63,475 bases of DNA, taken from assembly GCA_021833365.1 (NCBI GenBank), contig JAKBFV010000005.1:1-63475 (forward strand), written 5' to 3'. Shown one piece after another: positions 1 to 9,421 of the stretch (its first letter is position 1; each line of letters opens with the position of its first letter). Position numbers and translations under genes: made by a program. A model generated the notes under the pieces. That model was given only the letters and a program-made list of their open reading frames with translations, did not search any database and was not told where the DNA came from. Source of the DNA: Pseudomonadota bacterium (GTDB taxonomy: Bacteria; Pseudomonadota; Gammaproteobacteria; Pseudomonadales; Moraxellaceae).

Positions 1-226
<226 letters not shown>

Positions 227-247
227 TTTCCTTGTTTTGTCCGCTCA

Positions 248-321
248 TGGAGCGGGTGGCGGGAATCGAACCCGCACTATCAGCTTGGAAGGCTGAAGTT
301 CTACCACTAAACTACACCCGC
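248..321 (-). tRNA. tRNA-Gly (anticodon TCC)
   Basis: A 74-nt cloverleaf on the reverse strand: acceptor GCGGGTG/CACCCGC, encoded CCA, T-loop GGTTCGATTCC, and TCC in the anticodon loop. It is the middle tRNA of the tuf operon. Confidence 0.97.
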
Positions 322-357
322 TTTTCTCACGGCCACTCACATCGATTGACGGAGAAG

Positions 358-442
<85 letters not shown>

Positions 443-457
443 AGAGCAAGGCCGCAC

Positions 458-486
458 ATTTTCATGCCTGGCATTTGACTTGTCAA
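458..486 (-). promoter_or_regulatory. Sigma-70 promoter of the tRNA-Tyr-Gly-Thr-tuf operon
   Basis: On the reverse strand a perfect -35 TTGACA (481-486) is followed by 17 bases and a -10 GAAAAT (458-463). A GC-rich discriminator (GTGCGGCC) comes next, as is usual for stringently controlled stable-RNA promoters. The tRNA-Tyr 5' end is about 16 bases further on. Confidence 0.7.
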
Positions 487-531
487 GCACTCTGATGGCA
501 TTTAAGCGAGATCGCAACCAGGACTCTGCAC

Positions 532-1539
532 ATGAGCATCGTTCGCATCACCGGCGCGTGGACGCAACTCCTCCTCGCCTTTCTCGACAACCAGCAGCTG
601 GCAGCGCCCGATCTACGCCAGGAGCTGCAGGAACTAGCGCCTCAGGAGGTGGTCGCCATCAGCGTCTGGCATCGCCTGCTCGAGCAGACCGCCGCCCTGT
701 GCCCGCACCTGATCGCGCCGGGACTGGCCATCGGCGCCCTGGTCGAGCCGCGCCACGTCGGCGTCCTCGGCTATCTCGCCCTGACCTCCTCCCATCTGGC
801 CGAGGCCATGCTGGTCTACCAACGCTATGAGCGACTCTTCTATGGCGTCGATCTCGTCGAGCTGACTTATGAGGGTGATCAGGTGGAACTGCGCTGGCCG
901 CGCGATGCGCGCAGTTTCAACGCCATGACCGACTCCCTGGCCATCGCCGCCCTGGTCAGCTTTCTACGCCGTCAGATCGACAACCCGCCACCACCTACGC
1001 TGATCAGCTTCGTGCACGCCCACCCGGGCCCGAGCATCGCCCAGGCACACGCCGACTTCTTCGCCTGCCCGGTGCGCTTCGAGGACAGCCATACGCGCGT
1101 GCGCTTCCCCTGCGACCTGCTCAAGCTACCGATGCCGCAGCACGATCCCGGCCTGCGCGATCTGCTGGCGCGCCAGGCGCAAGCCCTGCTGCAGGCCCTG
1201 CCCAGTGCCGATGACTTCGAGAGCCGCCTGCAGCAGATCCTGCTCGCCGCCCTACCGGAAGGGCGCGCCAGCCTCGAGTTCTGTGCCGACCATCTATCGA
1301 TGTCGGCGCGCAGCCTGCAGCGCCAGCTCAAGGTCCGCACCCTGAGTTTTCAGGATCTCCTCGATCGCACGCGCAACGCTCTCGCCGAACAATACCTGAG
1401 CGATCCTGCGCTCAGCCTCGTCGACATCGCCTTGCTCCTCGGCTATTCCGAGCAGAGCGCCTTCAACCGCGCCTTCCGGCGTTGGAAGAAAATCAGCCCC
1501 CTGACCTGGCGGCAACAACAGGAGTTCACCCCGCGATGA
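532..1539 (+). CDS. AraC-family transcriptional regulator (Arabinose_bd type)
   Basis: This 335-residue protein has the OruR/ArgR-like AraC layout: an N-terminal ligand-sensing domain (about residues 20-200) and a C-terminal double helix-turn-helix (about 235-330). The C-terminal signature includes SMSARSLQRQLK in the first HTH and DIALLLGYSEQSAFNRAFRR in the second. The stop overlaps the start of the next gene (ATGA), so the two are translationally coupled. The ligand and targets cannot be read from the sequence. The neighbouring membrane protein is the most likely partner in function. Confidence 0.88.
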   Translation: MSIVRITGAWTQLLLAFLDNQQLAAPDLRQELQELAPQEVVAISVWHRLLEQTAALCPHLIAPGLAIGALVEPRHVGVLGYLALTSSHLAEAMLVYQRYERLFYGVDLVELTYEGDQVELRWPRDARSFNAMTDSLAIAALVSFLRRQIDNPPPPTLISFVHAHPGPSIAQAHADFFACPVRFEDSHTRVRFPCDLLKLPMPQHDPGLRDLLARQAQALLQALPSADDFESRLQQILLAALPEGRASLEFCADHLSMSARSLQRQLKVRTLSFQDLLDRTRNALAEQYLSDPALSLVDIALLLGYSEQSAFNRAFRRWKKISPLTWRQQQEFTPR

Positions 1540-2081
1540 TCCTCGCTCTGCTGACGCGCCTCGACCACCTCCTCGCCGGGCTCGTCCACGCCCTGCTCGC
1601 GCGTGCCGACCTCTGGCTGGCGATACTCGCCGGCATGATCCTGCTGCGCCTGCTACGCCCCTGGCCACGCCTGTACGCCATCGCCACCCTGCCCGCCACC
1701 TTCATGCACGAACTGCTGCACGCCGGCGTCGGCGGGCTGCTCATGGCGCAACCCTACAGTTTCAGTTTATGGCCGCAGGCACAAGGGAAATCCTGGCGAT
1801 TGGGCGAGGTGCGCTTTCGTCATCTGCGTTTCTACAATGCCTTGCCCGTGGCCTTGGCGCCGACCTTGATCTGCCCGCCCCTGCTCTACCTGGTCTACCG
1901 CCACCACGTCGATCCACAGACACACACCGCCTGGCTGGCGGCGCAGGCAGCGCTCCTCTGCTACCTCGCCATCGCCACCCTGCCCAGCCGCCAGGACTGG
2001 CGCGTCGGCCTGCGCCAGGGCTGGCCCCTGCTGGCTCTACTGCTTGCCGCCGGTTGGGCTTACTACGAACTGCGGCGTTAG
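1536..2081 (+). CDS. Integral membrane protein with HExxH motif (M50-like putative metalloprotease)
   Basis: A 181-residue hydrophobic protein with about four to five membrane segments. It has a zinc-protease-type HExxH motif (HELLH, residues 58-62) at the end of a membrane helix, reminiscent of site-2 protease or M50-like proteins. I chose the ATG at 1536 because it overlaps the AraC stop codon; an upstream in-frame ATG lies inside the regulator gene. I do not see a clear second-site NxxPD-type zinc ligand, so catalytic activity is uncertain. It could be a non-enzymatic membrane protein. Confidence 0.7.
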   Translation: MILALLTRLDHLLAGLVHALLARADLWLAILAGMILLRLLRPWPRLYAIATLPATFMHELLHAGVGGLLMAQPYSFSLWPQAQGKSWRLGEVRFRHLRFYNALPVALAPTLICPPLLYLVYRHHVDPQTHTAWLAAQAALLCYLAIATLPSRQDWRVGLRQGWPLLALLLAAGWAYYELRR

Positions 2082-2572
2082 TTCAGCGCCGCCGGTATCT
2101 CGACCCACCAGCCACCGCGTCCATCGGGGGTGGCGTGGAGGGCGATGAGGGCGGGCTGCGCCGCACTCCAGGAACGGCCGTCGAGATGCCAGCGATGCGC
2201 CACCTGTGTGTCGTCGCAACCGATCCAGTCATGCGAACGCTGCAGGCGCAGACGCGCGCACATGGCACCGACCTGCCACCACACGCCTTGCGGCAGGGCG
2301 TAGACACCATCGACGTAAGGAAAATCGTAGACGCGCAAGCGCTCGCCCTGCCAAAAGAGCAGGATGCGCGAAGAATGCCCGCCACTCACACCAGCACTGA
2401 CCTGCAGCGCGGCGTCGCCGTAAGGCGGTGCCTGCAGATGCAGCACGGTCGCCTCCTGCCGATGCGCCCATAGCGCGTGCAGAAAAAGCCAGGCGATAAG
2501 CGCGAACCCGGTCAGCATCATGGCGCGTATCCACTGGACGTAAAAGCGTATCCTTTGTTCACGTGTCGACAC
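2078..2572 (-). CDS. Hypothetical single-pass membrane protein
   Basis: A 164-residue protein of unknown function. One N-terminal membrane segment (about residues 15-35) precedes a soluble domain rich in Trp, with three cysteines in its second half. The GTG at 2572 was chosen because GAGGAGA lies six bases upstream. It overlaps the end of rsuA by 14 bases, so it is probably co-transcribed with it. Its 3' end overlaps the convergent membrane-protein gene by 4 bases. I recognise no family. Confidence 0.6.
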   Translation of the reverse strand: MSTREQRIRFYVQWIRAMMLTGFALIAWLFLHALWAHRQEATVLHLQAPPYGDAALQVSAGVSGGHSSRILLFWQGERLRVYDFPYVDGVYALPQGVWWQVGAMCARLRLQRSHDWIGCDDTQVAHRWHLDGRSWSAAQPALIALHATPDGRGGWWVEIPAALN

Positions 2573-3263
2573 AGGCGATCTCCTCAAGGGACAGGGGCCG
2601 CCACTGCCCAGGCGCCAGATCAGGATCGAGACGGATACCCGCCACTTGCTCGCGATGCAGGCTCAGCACATGGTTACCGACGGCGGCGCACATGCGCCGC
2701 ACCTGATGATAGCGCCCTTCATCGATGGTCATACGCACGCAGCGCGCATCGAGACCCTCGACAGCGAGAGCTCGCGCCAGCCCATCGGCATGCAAATCGA
2801 CGCCTTGCAACCAGGCCTGCAGCATGGCGGCGGTGACGTCTTCAGCGAGATGCAGCAGATAGACCTTGCTGTGCCGGCCCGGACGGCGCAGGCGATGCGA
2901 CCAGGCGCCATCGCTGGTGAGCAGGAGCAGCCCGGTACTGTCCTTGTCGAGACGACCGGCGACCTGCAGGCCGGCGCGCAAATGCACGGGCAAGAGATCG
3001 ACAACGGTTGGCTGATGATCATCGCGCGTCGCCGAAAGGTAGCTGGCTGGCTTGTGCAGCATCCAATAGCCCGGCGCTTCCTGCGGCGATGACAGGCATC
3101 GTCCCTGATAGCGGATCACCGCGCTTGCCGCGACGGCAGCGTCGGCGTGACGACAGGGCAGTCCCTCGACCTCGACCTCGCCTGAACGGATCAGGGCCCG
3201 GGCGGCGCTACGACTGAGCTGCAGCGAGCGCGCCAGATACTTGTCGAGGCGCATCGTCGCCAT
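2559..3263 (-). CDS. rsuA: 16S rRNA pseudouridine(516) synthase
   Basis: A 234-residue RsuA/RluE-type pseudouridine synthase that would modify U516 of 16S rRNA. It has an N-terminal S4 RNA-binding domain (MRLDKYLARSLQLSRSAARA, residues 4-23). The catalytic motif GRLDKDSTGLLLLTSDG carries the essential Asp. The family signature YHQVRRM lies further on. An AGGAG sits 8 bases upstream of the ATG at 3263. The length matches RsuA. RluB/RluF-type paralogues would be longer. Confidence 0.9.
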   Translation of the reverse strand: MATMRLDKYLARSLQLSRSAARALIRSGEVEVEGLPCRHADAAVAASAVIRYQGRCLSSPQEAPGYWMLHKPASYLSATRDDHQPTVVDLLPVHLRAGLQVAGRLDKDSTGLLLLTSDGAWSHRLRRPGRHSKVYLLHLAEDVTAAMLQAWLQGVDLHADGLARALAVEGLDARCVRMTIDEGRYHQVRRMCAAVGNHVLSLHREQVAGIRLDPDLAPGQWRPLSLEEIACVDT

Positions 3264-3280
3264 GACGCCACTCCTAACGA

Positions 3281-3305
3281 AACTGCCGGGACGAACCCGG
3301 CAGTT
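3281..3305 (-). terminator. Intrinsic terminator of the peroxiredoxin gene
   Basis: A perfect 10-bp inverted repeat (AACTGCCGGG/CCCGGCAGTT) with a 5-base loop. It lies just downstream of the peroxiredoxin stop codon and is followed by a short T-rich run in both directions. It separates the peroxiredoxin gene from rsuA. Confidence 0.75.
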
Positions 3306-3321
3306 TTGCCCTCATACGCCA

Positions 3322-3924
3322 TCAGAGCTTGTCGGCGTGTCCCGACAGATAGCTGGCGACACCGGCTGGCGAGGCATTCATACCTTGATCGCCTTTTTTC
3401 CAGTTGGCCGGACAGACTTCACCGTGCTCTTCGGTGAACTGCAGGGCATCGACGAGCCGCAGCAGCTCTTCCATGTTGCGGCCGAGCGGCAGGTCATTGA
3501 TGATCTGCGAGCGCACGACACCGGCGCGGTCGATCAGGAAGGCGCCGCGCAGAGCCACGCCACCGGCGGTTTCGACGTCATAGTCCTTGGCGATCTGATG
3601 CGTCACATCAGCGGCCATGGTGTAACGCACCGGACCGATACCACCCTGGTTGACCGGCGTATTGCGCCAGGCATTGTGGGTGAACTGCGAGTCGATCGAC
3701 ACCGCCACGACCTCGACGTTGCGCTTCTTGAACTCATCGACGCGATGATCGAGGGCGATGAGCTCGGAGGGGCAGACGAAGGTGAAATCGAGGGGATAAA
3801 AAAAGATCAAACCATACTTCCCCTTGAGGGCAGAAGCGAGATTGAACTGATCGACGATCTCGCCGTTGCCGAGGACAGCGGCGCACGTAAAGTCAGGGGC
3901 TTGCTTGCCTACCAATACTGCCAT
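3322..3924 (-). CDS. Typical 2-Cys peroxiredoxin (AhpC/TSA family)
   Basis: A 200-residue thiol peroxidase reducing H2O2 and organic peroxides. The peroxidatic cysteine is C51 in FTFVCPSEL and the resolving cysteine is C171 in GEVCPANW, so both redox centres are intact. The ATG at 3924 is preceded by an AAGGAGAAC ribosome binding site. A monothiol glutaredoxin gene lies directly upstream on the same strand (66-base gap), suggesting a joint role in peroxide and thiol homeostasis. Assignment to AhpC versus another Prx1-class member is open. Confidence 0.93.
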   Translation of the reverse strand: MAVLVGKQAPDFTCAAVLGNGEIVDQFNLASALKGKYGLIFFYPLDFTFVCPSELIALDHRVDEFKKRNVEVVAVSIDSQFTHNAWRNTPVNQGGIGPVRYTMAADVTHQIAKDYDVETAGGVALRGAFLIDRAGVVRSQIINDLPLGRNMEELLRLVDALQFTEEHGEVCPANWKKGDQGMNASPAGVASYLSGHADKL

Positions 3925-3990
3925 GATGTTCTCCTTGGAGGGTGGGGTTGACAGGCTGCCGCCGATCGAAGACGGCAACCCAGGACTGAT

Positions 3991-4308
3991 TCAAGCCGAC
4001 ACGGCCGCTTCGATCAAGGGCTTGAGTTCACCCTTTTGCGCCATCTCGACGAGAATGTCGCAGCCACCGATGAGCTCACCTTTGACCCACAGCTGCGGGA
4101 AGGTCGGCCAGTTGGCGATGCGCGGCAAAGTAGCGCGAATCTCCGGATTATCGAGAATGTTGACGAAGGCGAAGGGCACACCGGCCGCCATTACCAGTTC
4201 CGAGGCGCGCGCCGAAAAACCGCAGGAAGGAAAATCGGGCGTCCCCTTCATATAAAGGATGACGGGGTTTTCGGCGATCTGCTGACGAATGAGACTTTCA
4301 GTATCCAT
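3991..4308 (-). CDS. grxD: Monothiol glutaredoxin, Grx4 type
   Basis: A 105-residue CGFS-type glutaredoxin with the active site at C29 (PSCGFS). It also has the family motifs KGTPDFP and NWPTFPQLWVKGELIGGCDI. Members bind a glutathione-ligated [2Fe-2S] cluster and act in Fe-S cluster trafficking, often with BolA. The start at 4308 gives the usual family length. It sits upstream of the peroxiredoxin on the same strand. Confidence 0.95.
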   Translation of the reverse strand: MDTESLIRQQIAENPVILYMKGTPDFPSCGFSARASELVMAAGVPFAFVNILDNPEIRATLPRIANWPTFPQLWVKGELIGGCDILVEMAQKGELKPLIEAAVSA

Positions 4309-4497
4309 AAAACTCACCTGCACTGCTGAGACGGGCGGCGATGAACCGCGCATGGCCATATACTACTGTATTACTCGGTTTTTAGCCAAGCCCCCTGCGA
4401 CGCTGGCGCCTAGACGCGCCACCGAGCGAGAGGCTATCATCGGCGGCTTGATCCATTATGCCGGGACTGCGCGCAGCCCTGGCCTGCGGAGGAGTCT

Positions 4498-5685
4498 GTG
4501 AGCACGTCCCTGATGCCGACCTATGCACGGCAGCCCGTGGCTTTTGTTCGTGGCGAAGGCGTCTGGCTGGAAGATGAGCAGGGGCGCCGCTACCTCGACG
4601 CGCTGTCCGGCATCGCCGTCTGCGGCCTCGGCCATGCTCACCCGCGCATCGCCGCCGCCATCGCCGAACAGGCGCAGACCCTGATCCACACCTCCAACCT
4701 CTACCGCATCCCCCTGCAGGAGCAACTAGCGGCGCAATTGTGCGCCGTCAGCGGCATGGCGCGCTGCTTCTTTGGCAACTCCGGCGCCGAAGCCAACGAA
4801 GGCGCACTCAAACTCGCCCGCCTGCACGGACATCGGCGCGGCATCGCCCGCCCCGCCGTCCTGGTCATGGAGAACTCTTTCCACGGCCGCACCCTGGCCA
4901 CCCTGTCGGCGACCGGCAACCCCAAGGTGCAGAAGGGTTTCGAACCCTTGGTCGAGGGCTTCATCCGTGTCCCTTTCGATGACCTCGCCGCCATCGAGCG
5001 AGCGGCGCAAGAGCACCCTGAGATCGCCGCCATCCTCGTCGAACCGATTCAGGGCGAGAGCGGTGTACGCCTGCCAGCACAGGGCCTTACCGCCTATCTG
5101 ACCGCCCTGCGCCAGCTCTGCGATCGCCACGACTGGCTGCTGATGCTCGATGAGGTGCAGACCGGCAATGGCCGCACCGGTCGTTATTTCGCTTTTCAGC
5201 ACAGCCCCATCCTGCCCGACGTCGTCAGCACGGCAAAAGGCCTGGGCAATGGCTTTCCCATCGCCGCCGTCCTCGTCGCCGGCAAGGCCAGCGATCTTTT
5301 CGGACCGGGCATGCACGGTACGACGTTCGGCGGTAGCCCCCTCGCCTGCCGCGTCGCCCTGTGCACCATCGAACTCCTCTGCAACGGCGCCATGGCTAAT
5401 GCCGCGCACGTCGGCGCCGCCTTGCAGCAAAGCCTGCGCTCACGCCTGGCGGGGCTGGACATCGAAGTCGGCGGCCTCGGCATGATGATCGGTATCGTCC
5501 TGCCCTGCGACGCGACGCCCCTGGTCGAGCGCGGACGCGAAGCCGGCCTGTTGTTCGCCGTCTCGGCGGAACGGCGCATCCGCCTGCTGCCGCCGCTGAT
5601 CATGAACGAGCATGAGGCCGACGAACTGAGCGAACGTTTGAGTCGACTGATCCGTGACTTTCTCAGCACCGGGGTGACGGCATGA
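4498..5685 (+). CDS. argD: Acetylornithine aminotransferase
   Basis: A 395-residue PLP-dependent class III aminotransferase. It makes N-acetylornithine in arginine synthesis and may also act on succinyldiaminopimelate. Visible motifs are [40 protein letters not shown] and the PLP lysine K247 in [11 protein letters not shown]. The GTG at 4498 is preceded by GGAGGAG. The stop overlaps the argF start (ATGA), so the two arginine genes form a coupled operon. Confidence 0.93.
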   Translation: MSTSLMPTYARQPVAFVRGEGVWLEDEQGRRYLDALSGIAVCGLGHAHPRIAAAIAEQAQTLIHTSNLYRIPLQEQLAAQLCAVSGMARCFFGNSGAEANEGALKLARLHGHRRGIARPAVLVMENSFHGRTLATLSATGNPKVQKGFEPLVEGFIRVPFDDLAAIERAAQEHPEIAAILVEPIQGESGVRLPAQGLTAYLTALRQLCDRHDWLLMLDEVQTGNGRTGRYFAFQHSPILPDVVSTAKGLGNGFPIAAVLVAGKASDLFGPGMHGTTFGGSPLACRVALCTIELLCNGAMANAAHVGAALQQSLRSRLAGLDIEVGGLGMMIGIVLPCDATPLVERGREAGLLFAVSAERRIRLLPPLIMNEHEADELSERLSRLIRDFLSTGVTA

Positions 5686-6587
5686 CTCCCCGGCACTTTC
5701 TCACCCTGCTCGATCTCTTGCCGGAAGAGCTGGAATACATTCTGCAGCGCGCCATGGAGCTCAAGCGCATGCATCGCGACCGTGTCGTTCATGAGCCTTT
5801 GCGCGGTCGCGTCCTGGCGATGATCTTCGAGAAATCCTCGACGCGCACACGTGTCTCTTTTGAAGCGGGCATGGCGCAATTCGGCGGCCACGCCATTTTC
5901 CTGTCACCGCGCGACACCCAGCTCGGCCGTGGAGAACCGATCGAGGACTCGGCGCGCGTCATCTCGCGCATGTGCGACGCCGTCATGATCCGCACCTTCG
6001 AACACAGCATCGTCGAGCGTTTTGCCGCGGTCTCGCAAGTGCCGGTGATCAATGGACTCACCGATGCCCACCATCCCTGTCAGCTGCTCGCCGACCTGCA
6101 GACCTTCAAGGAGCTGCGCGGCGATCTGCGCGGCAAGACCTTTGCCTGGATCGGCGATGGCAACAACATGTGCAACTCCTATATTCATGCGGCGCATCGT
6201 TTCGACTTTCAGCTCAAGATCGCCTGCCCCTACGGCTTCGAACCCGACCCCGTCCTGATCAACCGCTTTCAGGCGCACGTCGAACTGGTCAAAACCGCTG
6301 AAGAGGCGGCGCGCGGCGCCCATCTCGTCGCCACCGATGTGTGGACTTCGATGGGTCAGGAGAACGAGAGCAGCGTGCGCAAACGTCGTTTTTCCGCCTA
6401 CCAGATCACACCGCGCTTGCTGGATCTCGCTGCCGATGATGCCCTGTTCATGCACTGTCTGCCGGCGCATCGCGGCGAGGAGATCTCCGACGACATGCTC
6501 GACGACAGGCGCGCCGTGGTCTGGGATGAGGCCGAGAATCGCCTGCATGCGCAAAAGGCCCTGCTCGAGTTTCTTCTGGCATCGTGA
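5682..6587 (+). CDS. argF: Ornithine carbamoyltransferase (anabolic)
   Basis: A 301-residue enzyme that converts ornithine and carbamoyl phosphate to citrulline. It has the carbamoyl-phosphate motif [10 protein letters not shown], the HPCQLLADL motif and the ornithine-binding [12 protein letters not shown]. Its length fits the anabolic form; catabolic ArcB is about 335 residues. It is coupled to argD by a 4-base overlap. Confidence 0.95.
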   Translation: MTPRHFLTLLDLLPEELEYILQRAMELKRMHRDRVVHEPLRGRVLAMIFEKSSTRTRVSFEAGMAQFGGHAIFLSPRDTQLGRGEPIEDSARVISRMCDAVMIRTFEHSIVERFAAVSQVPVINGLTDAHHPCQLLADLQTFKELRGDLRGKTFAWIGDGNNMCNSYIHAAHRFDFQLKIACPYGFEPDPVLINRFQAHVELVKTAEEAARGAHLVATDVWTSMGQENESSVRKRRFSAYQITPRLLDLAADDALFMHCLPAHRGEEISDDMLDDRRAVVWDEAENRLHAQKALLEFLLAS

Positions 6588-6693
6588 AGTATCCTGTCCT
6601 ATTGTGTCGACACCATCACAGATGCAGGATGTGGTGGTCAACGCGCGTGACGGACCTGCCGTTATGCGCTGGACACAACACAGGAGATACACC

Positions 6694-7023
6694 ATGCGTA
6701 ATGTCCGATTCAGCACCGTTTTCGCCGCGGCCCTGATGATCGCGGCCCCCTTGCTCGTACACGCCGACGACAACTGGAACCAAAATCACCCGCGACGGGC
6801 GCAGGTCAATCACCGCCTACAGCGTCAGAATCAGCGCATTCGTCAGGAACGCCGTGAAGGCGCCATCAGTCCCGCCCAGGCGCAGCAGATGCACCATGAA
6901 GACCACCAGATCCGCCGTGAGGAACGCCAGATGGCGCGCCACCAACACGGCACCATCTCACCGCAACAGCAGGCACAGCTCAATCAGCAGGAAAACGCCG
7001 TCAGCCAGCAGATCGGCCACTGA
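6694..7023 (+). CDS. Small secreted Gln/Arg/His-rich protein
   Basis: A 109-residue protein with a clear Sec signal peptide (hydrophobic stretch at residues 9-22, likely cleavage after HADD or VHA). The mature part is a charged, probably helical, low-complexity region rich in Gln, Arg and His. It has repeated patterns such as RLQRQNQRIRQERREG and ISPAQAQQ/ISPQQQAQ. Similar small periplasmic proteins are widespread in proteobacteria without a firm function. The ATG at 6694 has an AGGAGA ribosome binding site. Confidence 0.75.
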   Translation: MRNVRFSTVFAAALMIAAPLLVHADDNWNQNHPRRAQVNHRLQRQNQRIRQERREGAISPAQAQQMHHEDHQIRREERQMARHQHGTISPQQQAQLNQQENAVSQQIGH

Positions 7024-7031
7024 TCAACCGC

Positions 7032-7058
7032 AGCCCGGGCATATCCACCCGGGCTTCC
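7032..7058 (+). terminator. Probable terminator after the small periplasmic protein
   Basis: An inverted repeat AGCCCGGG/CCCGGGCT with an 8-base loop lies 9 bases after the stop codon. It is followed by only a short T run (TTCCT), so termination may be partial. Confidence 0.5.
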
Positions 7059-7076
7059 TGAAACGCCAAAATAGGC

Positions 7077-7105
7077 TTGACAAAAAACAGCGCCACCGCG
7101 AGAAT
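7077..7105 (+). promoter_or_regulatory. Sigma-70 promoter of tRNA-Met
   Basis: A perfect TTGACA (7077-7082), a 17-base spacer and a -10 GAGAAT (7100-7105) place the transcription start only a few bases upstream of the mature tRNA-Met. Confidence 0.7.
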
Positions 7106-7119
7106 TTGCACCCTCGCGT

Positions 7120-7196
7120 GGCTACGTAGCTCAGTTGGTTAGAGCACGGCATTCATAATGCTGGGGTCGCAGGTTCAAGTCCCGCCGTAGCCACCA
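7120..7196 (+). tRNA. tRNA-Met, elongator (anticodon CAT)
   Basis: A 77-nt cloverleaf with acceptor GGCTACG/CGTAGCC, encoded CCA, D-arm TAGCTCAGTTGG, and CAT in the anticodon loop. The sequence matches the elongator tRNA-Met type rather than the initiator, which would have the mismatched first pair and GGG/CCC anticodon stem. Confidence 0.93.
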
Positions 7197-7579
7197 CTTT
7201 TTAATCCCGCATCCGCCTCCATGACTCCGCATCAGCACAGGCTCTAGAAAACAAGCTAGCCTGCACTGACACCAGGCACCTGAACACGCCTGCATGAACC
7301 TGCCCATGCCGAAGTTTAGTGTCCCATGCCCGGGAAGCTCGCTCCACGGCGCCAGTTCACGTCGATCACGCTTGAAGGCATCAAACTCCCGGTGCTCCCT
7401 GTGATGCTCCCCATGGTCATGGGCATCCGTCCAGCGTGCGTCGATTTTGGCTTGCTGAACATCCCAACCCATCACACTATGACAGCGCGCGGGAAGCACC
7501 GTCGCTCATGCCCAACACGCCTGCTACACTGAAGGTGGCCTGGCCCAACATCCTATCCCTGCACGGTGAGGCGGCTCTG
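7197..7579 (+). other. Non-coding stretch, no gene recognised
   Basis: About 380 bases between tRNA-Met and the promoter of the transducer gene. It begins with a T run directly after the tRNA that may terminate it. Short open frames exist on both strands, but none has a ribosome binding site or family resemblance. It marks the left edge of a lower-GC patch. Confidence 0.5.
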
Positions 7580-7608
7580 TTGACTGTCGGTTATATGCCG
7601 CATATACG
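7580..7608 (+). promoter_or_regulatory. Promoter with palindromic operator upstream of the transducer gene
   Basis: TTGACT (7580-7585), a 17-base spacer and TATACG (7603-7608) form a plausible sigma-70 promoter. A perfect 15-base palindrome (TATATGC-C-GCATATA, 7592-7606) fills the spacer and overlaps the -10, which is the position of a repressor site. The regulator is unknown. Confidence 0.5.
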
Positions 7609-7761
7609 CCAGGGTAAGCGTGGATCAGGGCGGGTTATCGTAAGCATCACGGGCGGCGCCGCATGAAGACCCCACCTCGACCACCGGAGCCTGCACCGTA
7701 GACATCATGGTCGCAAGGTGGGGAGATGACCTGGTGACGTGCATTGCCTGGAGTATCTGTT

Positions 7762-8784
7762 ATGGTGGCGGCAGCATTTGGGGCAGGAATGGTGGGTGGG
7801 GTACTCTTCTCGTGGGTGGTGTCCGGACTGCTGAGGTCGTGGAATCATGCCCGGATGTTGGTGCCCCTCCTGCGTCGGCAGGCACCCGGGTGGCCCCTAC
7901 CTGCACACCAGGACTCGGCAGACTCAATTCTCGCAGACTGGCTGGCATGGCATGAGTCGAACCGGGTCGTTCCCGAGGGAATCAATGCTGATGCGTTTGC
8001 TGCGTTAGGCGAGCGTCTGTCTGCTGAGGCAAACCAGATTCTCTTCAATGCTCAGATTCAGGGGACCCTGACTGAACAGGCGCGTGTGAATATGGACAGT
8101 CTCAGCGCGAGCACCCAAACAGTCGCCCGGCTGGCATCGACAAGTGAGCAGGAAGCAACGAACAATCATGCAGCTGCTCTGGCAGGGGAACAAGCCGTGC
8201 TTGAAGTACAAATGCGCATTGCCCGTATGGCAGAGGCATTTGACCGGACTTCGGGACGGATGCAGACCCTGGCTCAACACATCGAGGAAATCGGCCATAC
8301 AACCGGTGTTATTCGGGGCATTGCCGATCAGACCAATCTTCTTGCACTGAACGCTGCTATCGAGGCTGCGCGCGCCGGTGATTTTGGCCGTGGTTTTGCC
8401 GTTGTTGCGGATGAAGTGCGCAGCCTTGCCAGCCGCTCAGCTGAAGCGACGGTCAATATCAGCAAGGCGATTGCGCGCATTCAGGGCGAGACGCACGCAT
8501 CTGTCGGTGAGATCGCCCAGACTCTGCCGGTCATGCAGGAGAGCGTTCATATCACCCAGGAAGCATCGGCTCTGTTGACCCAGATTCGCAGCCACTCAGA
8601 GCACAGTATGCAGATGATTTCCAGCCTGCGTACGGAAATCATGGAAGAGTCGGAAAAAATCAGCGATGTGATCGCCGAAGTTGCTCAAATTCTCGATGCC
8701 ATGAATTCGTTTGATGAAGTCGCCGAGCGTGTCCAGTCAGGGGCGCTGGAACTGATGAATGCGGCGCAGCCGGAAACCCATTGA
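7762..8784 (+). CDS. Methyl-accepting chemotaxis protein with cytoplasmic sensing
   Basis: A 340-residue transducer. A single N-terminal membrane segment (about residues 1-25) is followed by a cytoplasmic helical region. The conserved signalling hairpin carries the motifs [20 protein letters not shown] and [13 protein letters not shown]. There is no periplasmic ligand domain and no obvious HAMP, so the signal is probably intracellular. The ATG at 7762 has GGAG eight bases upstream; an in-frame TTG at 7744 is less likely. A bacteriohemerythrin gene follows 80 bases later, which suggests oxygen or redox sensing. Base composition is visibly less GC-rich than the flanks. Confidence 0.85.
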   Translation: MVAAAFGAGMVGGVLFSWVVSGLLRSWNHARMLVPLLRRQAPGWPLPAHQDSADSILADWLAWHESNRVVPEGINADAFAALGERLSAEANQILFNAQIQGTLTEQARVNMDSLSASTQTVARLASTSEQEATNNHAAALAGEQAVLEVQMRIARMAEAFDRTSGRMQTLAQHIEEIGHTTGVIRGIADQTNLLALNAAIEAARAGDFGRGFAVVADEVRSLASRSAEATVNISKAIARIQGETHASVGEIAQTLPVMQESVHITQEASALLTQIRSHSEHSMQMISSLRTEIMEESEKISDVIAEVAQILDAMNSFDEVAERVQSGALELMNAAQPETH

Positions 8785-8788
8785 CGCA

Positions 8789-8802
8789 CTGATCTAGGTC
8801 AT
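8789..8802 (+). promoter_or_regulatory. FNR/ANR-like site before the hemerythrin gene
   Basis: CTGATCTAGGTCAT keeps the TGA-N6-TCA core of the FNR/ANR consensus TTGAT-N4-ATCAA, with three outer mismatches. It lies about 63 bases upstream of the hemerythrin ATG, a position suited to activation under low oxygen. Confidence 0.35.
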
Positions 8803-8864
8803 GCCACGTAGCCTAGACTCAGCGCACCGTCCAGGGTGGATGATCAATAAAGGAGGTTTATATC

Positions 8865-9272
8865 ATGCCGTTGATTACTTGGGGGCCTGCATTGCAGGTG
8901 GGCAACAAGACCATTGATGAACAGCATCAAAAACTGATTGATCTGGTCAATCGCCTCAATGATGCCATGCGTGCCGGACACAGCAAAGAAGTGCTGAATG
9001 ATGTGCTGACGCAATTGGTGGATTACACCGTCTATCATTTTGGCACGGAAGAACGTCTTATGGCGGAACATCATTACGAGTTCAGTGCAGCTCACAAGAA
9101 TGAGCATCAGAAATTTGTCCAGGAGGTGGGCAGCTTCAAAAAACGCTTTGATCAGGGGCAGGCAACGATCTCATCGGACATCATGACTTTTCTGCGCGAC
9201 TGGCTGGCCCGGCACATTATGGCAACCGATAAAAAACTGGCTAATGCCTTGCAAAAATCCGCAGCGCGTTGA
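8865..9272 (+). CDS. Bacteriohemerythrin
   Basis: A 135-residue single-domain hemerythrin that binds O2 at a non-heme di-iron site. The expected iron ligands are all visible: His21 in IDEQHQKL, the His and Glu in YHFGTEERLM, the two His in HKNEHQKF, and His/Asp in HIMATDKK. A strong AAGGAGG ribosome binding site precedes the ATG. It probably supplies or buffers O2, or acts with the adjacent transducer in aerotaxis. Confidence 0.93.
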   Translation: MPLITWGPALQVGNKTIDEQHQKLIDLVNRLNDAMRAGHSKEVLNDVLTQLVDYTVYHFGTEERLMAEHHYEFSAAHKNEHQKFVQEVGSFKKRFDQGQATISSDIMTFLRDWLARHIMATDKKLANALQKSAAR

Positions 9273-9372
9273 ACCCTCATGTGAAATTTCGAAAGGGGGG
9301 ATGAATGCCATGTTTCGAACGTTCAGATGACCCAAATAAAATACATCTATAATGCACTTTATATTTTTGTGC

Positions 9373-9402
9373 ATAAAACCCCCGTCGTTCACAGGACGGG
9401 GG
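9373..9402 (-). terminator. Intrinsic terminator of the SDR gene
   Basis: On the reverse strand an 8-bp stem (CCCCCGTC/GACGGGGG) with an 8-base loop is followed by TTTTAT. It lies just past the SDR stop codon. Confidence 0.75.
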
Positions 9403-9421
9403 AGGATGACAACACGCACGC

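Noticed and set aside
9290-9372. A small gene or attachment site in the AT-rich gap after the hemerythrin gene
   Set aside because: Only a weak TGCAC/GTGCA dyad is visible. No frame or repeat pair supports a gene or att site.
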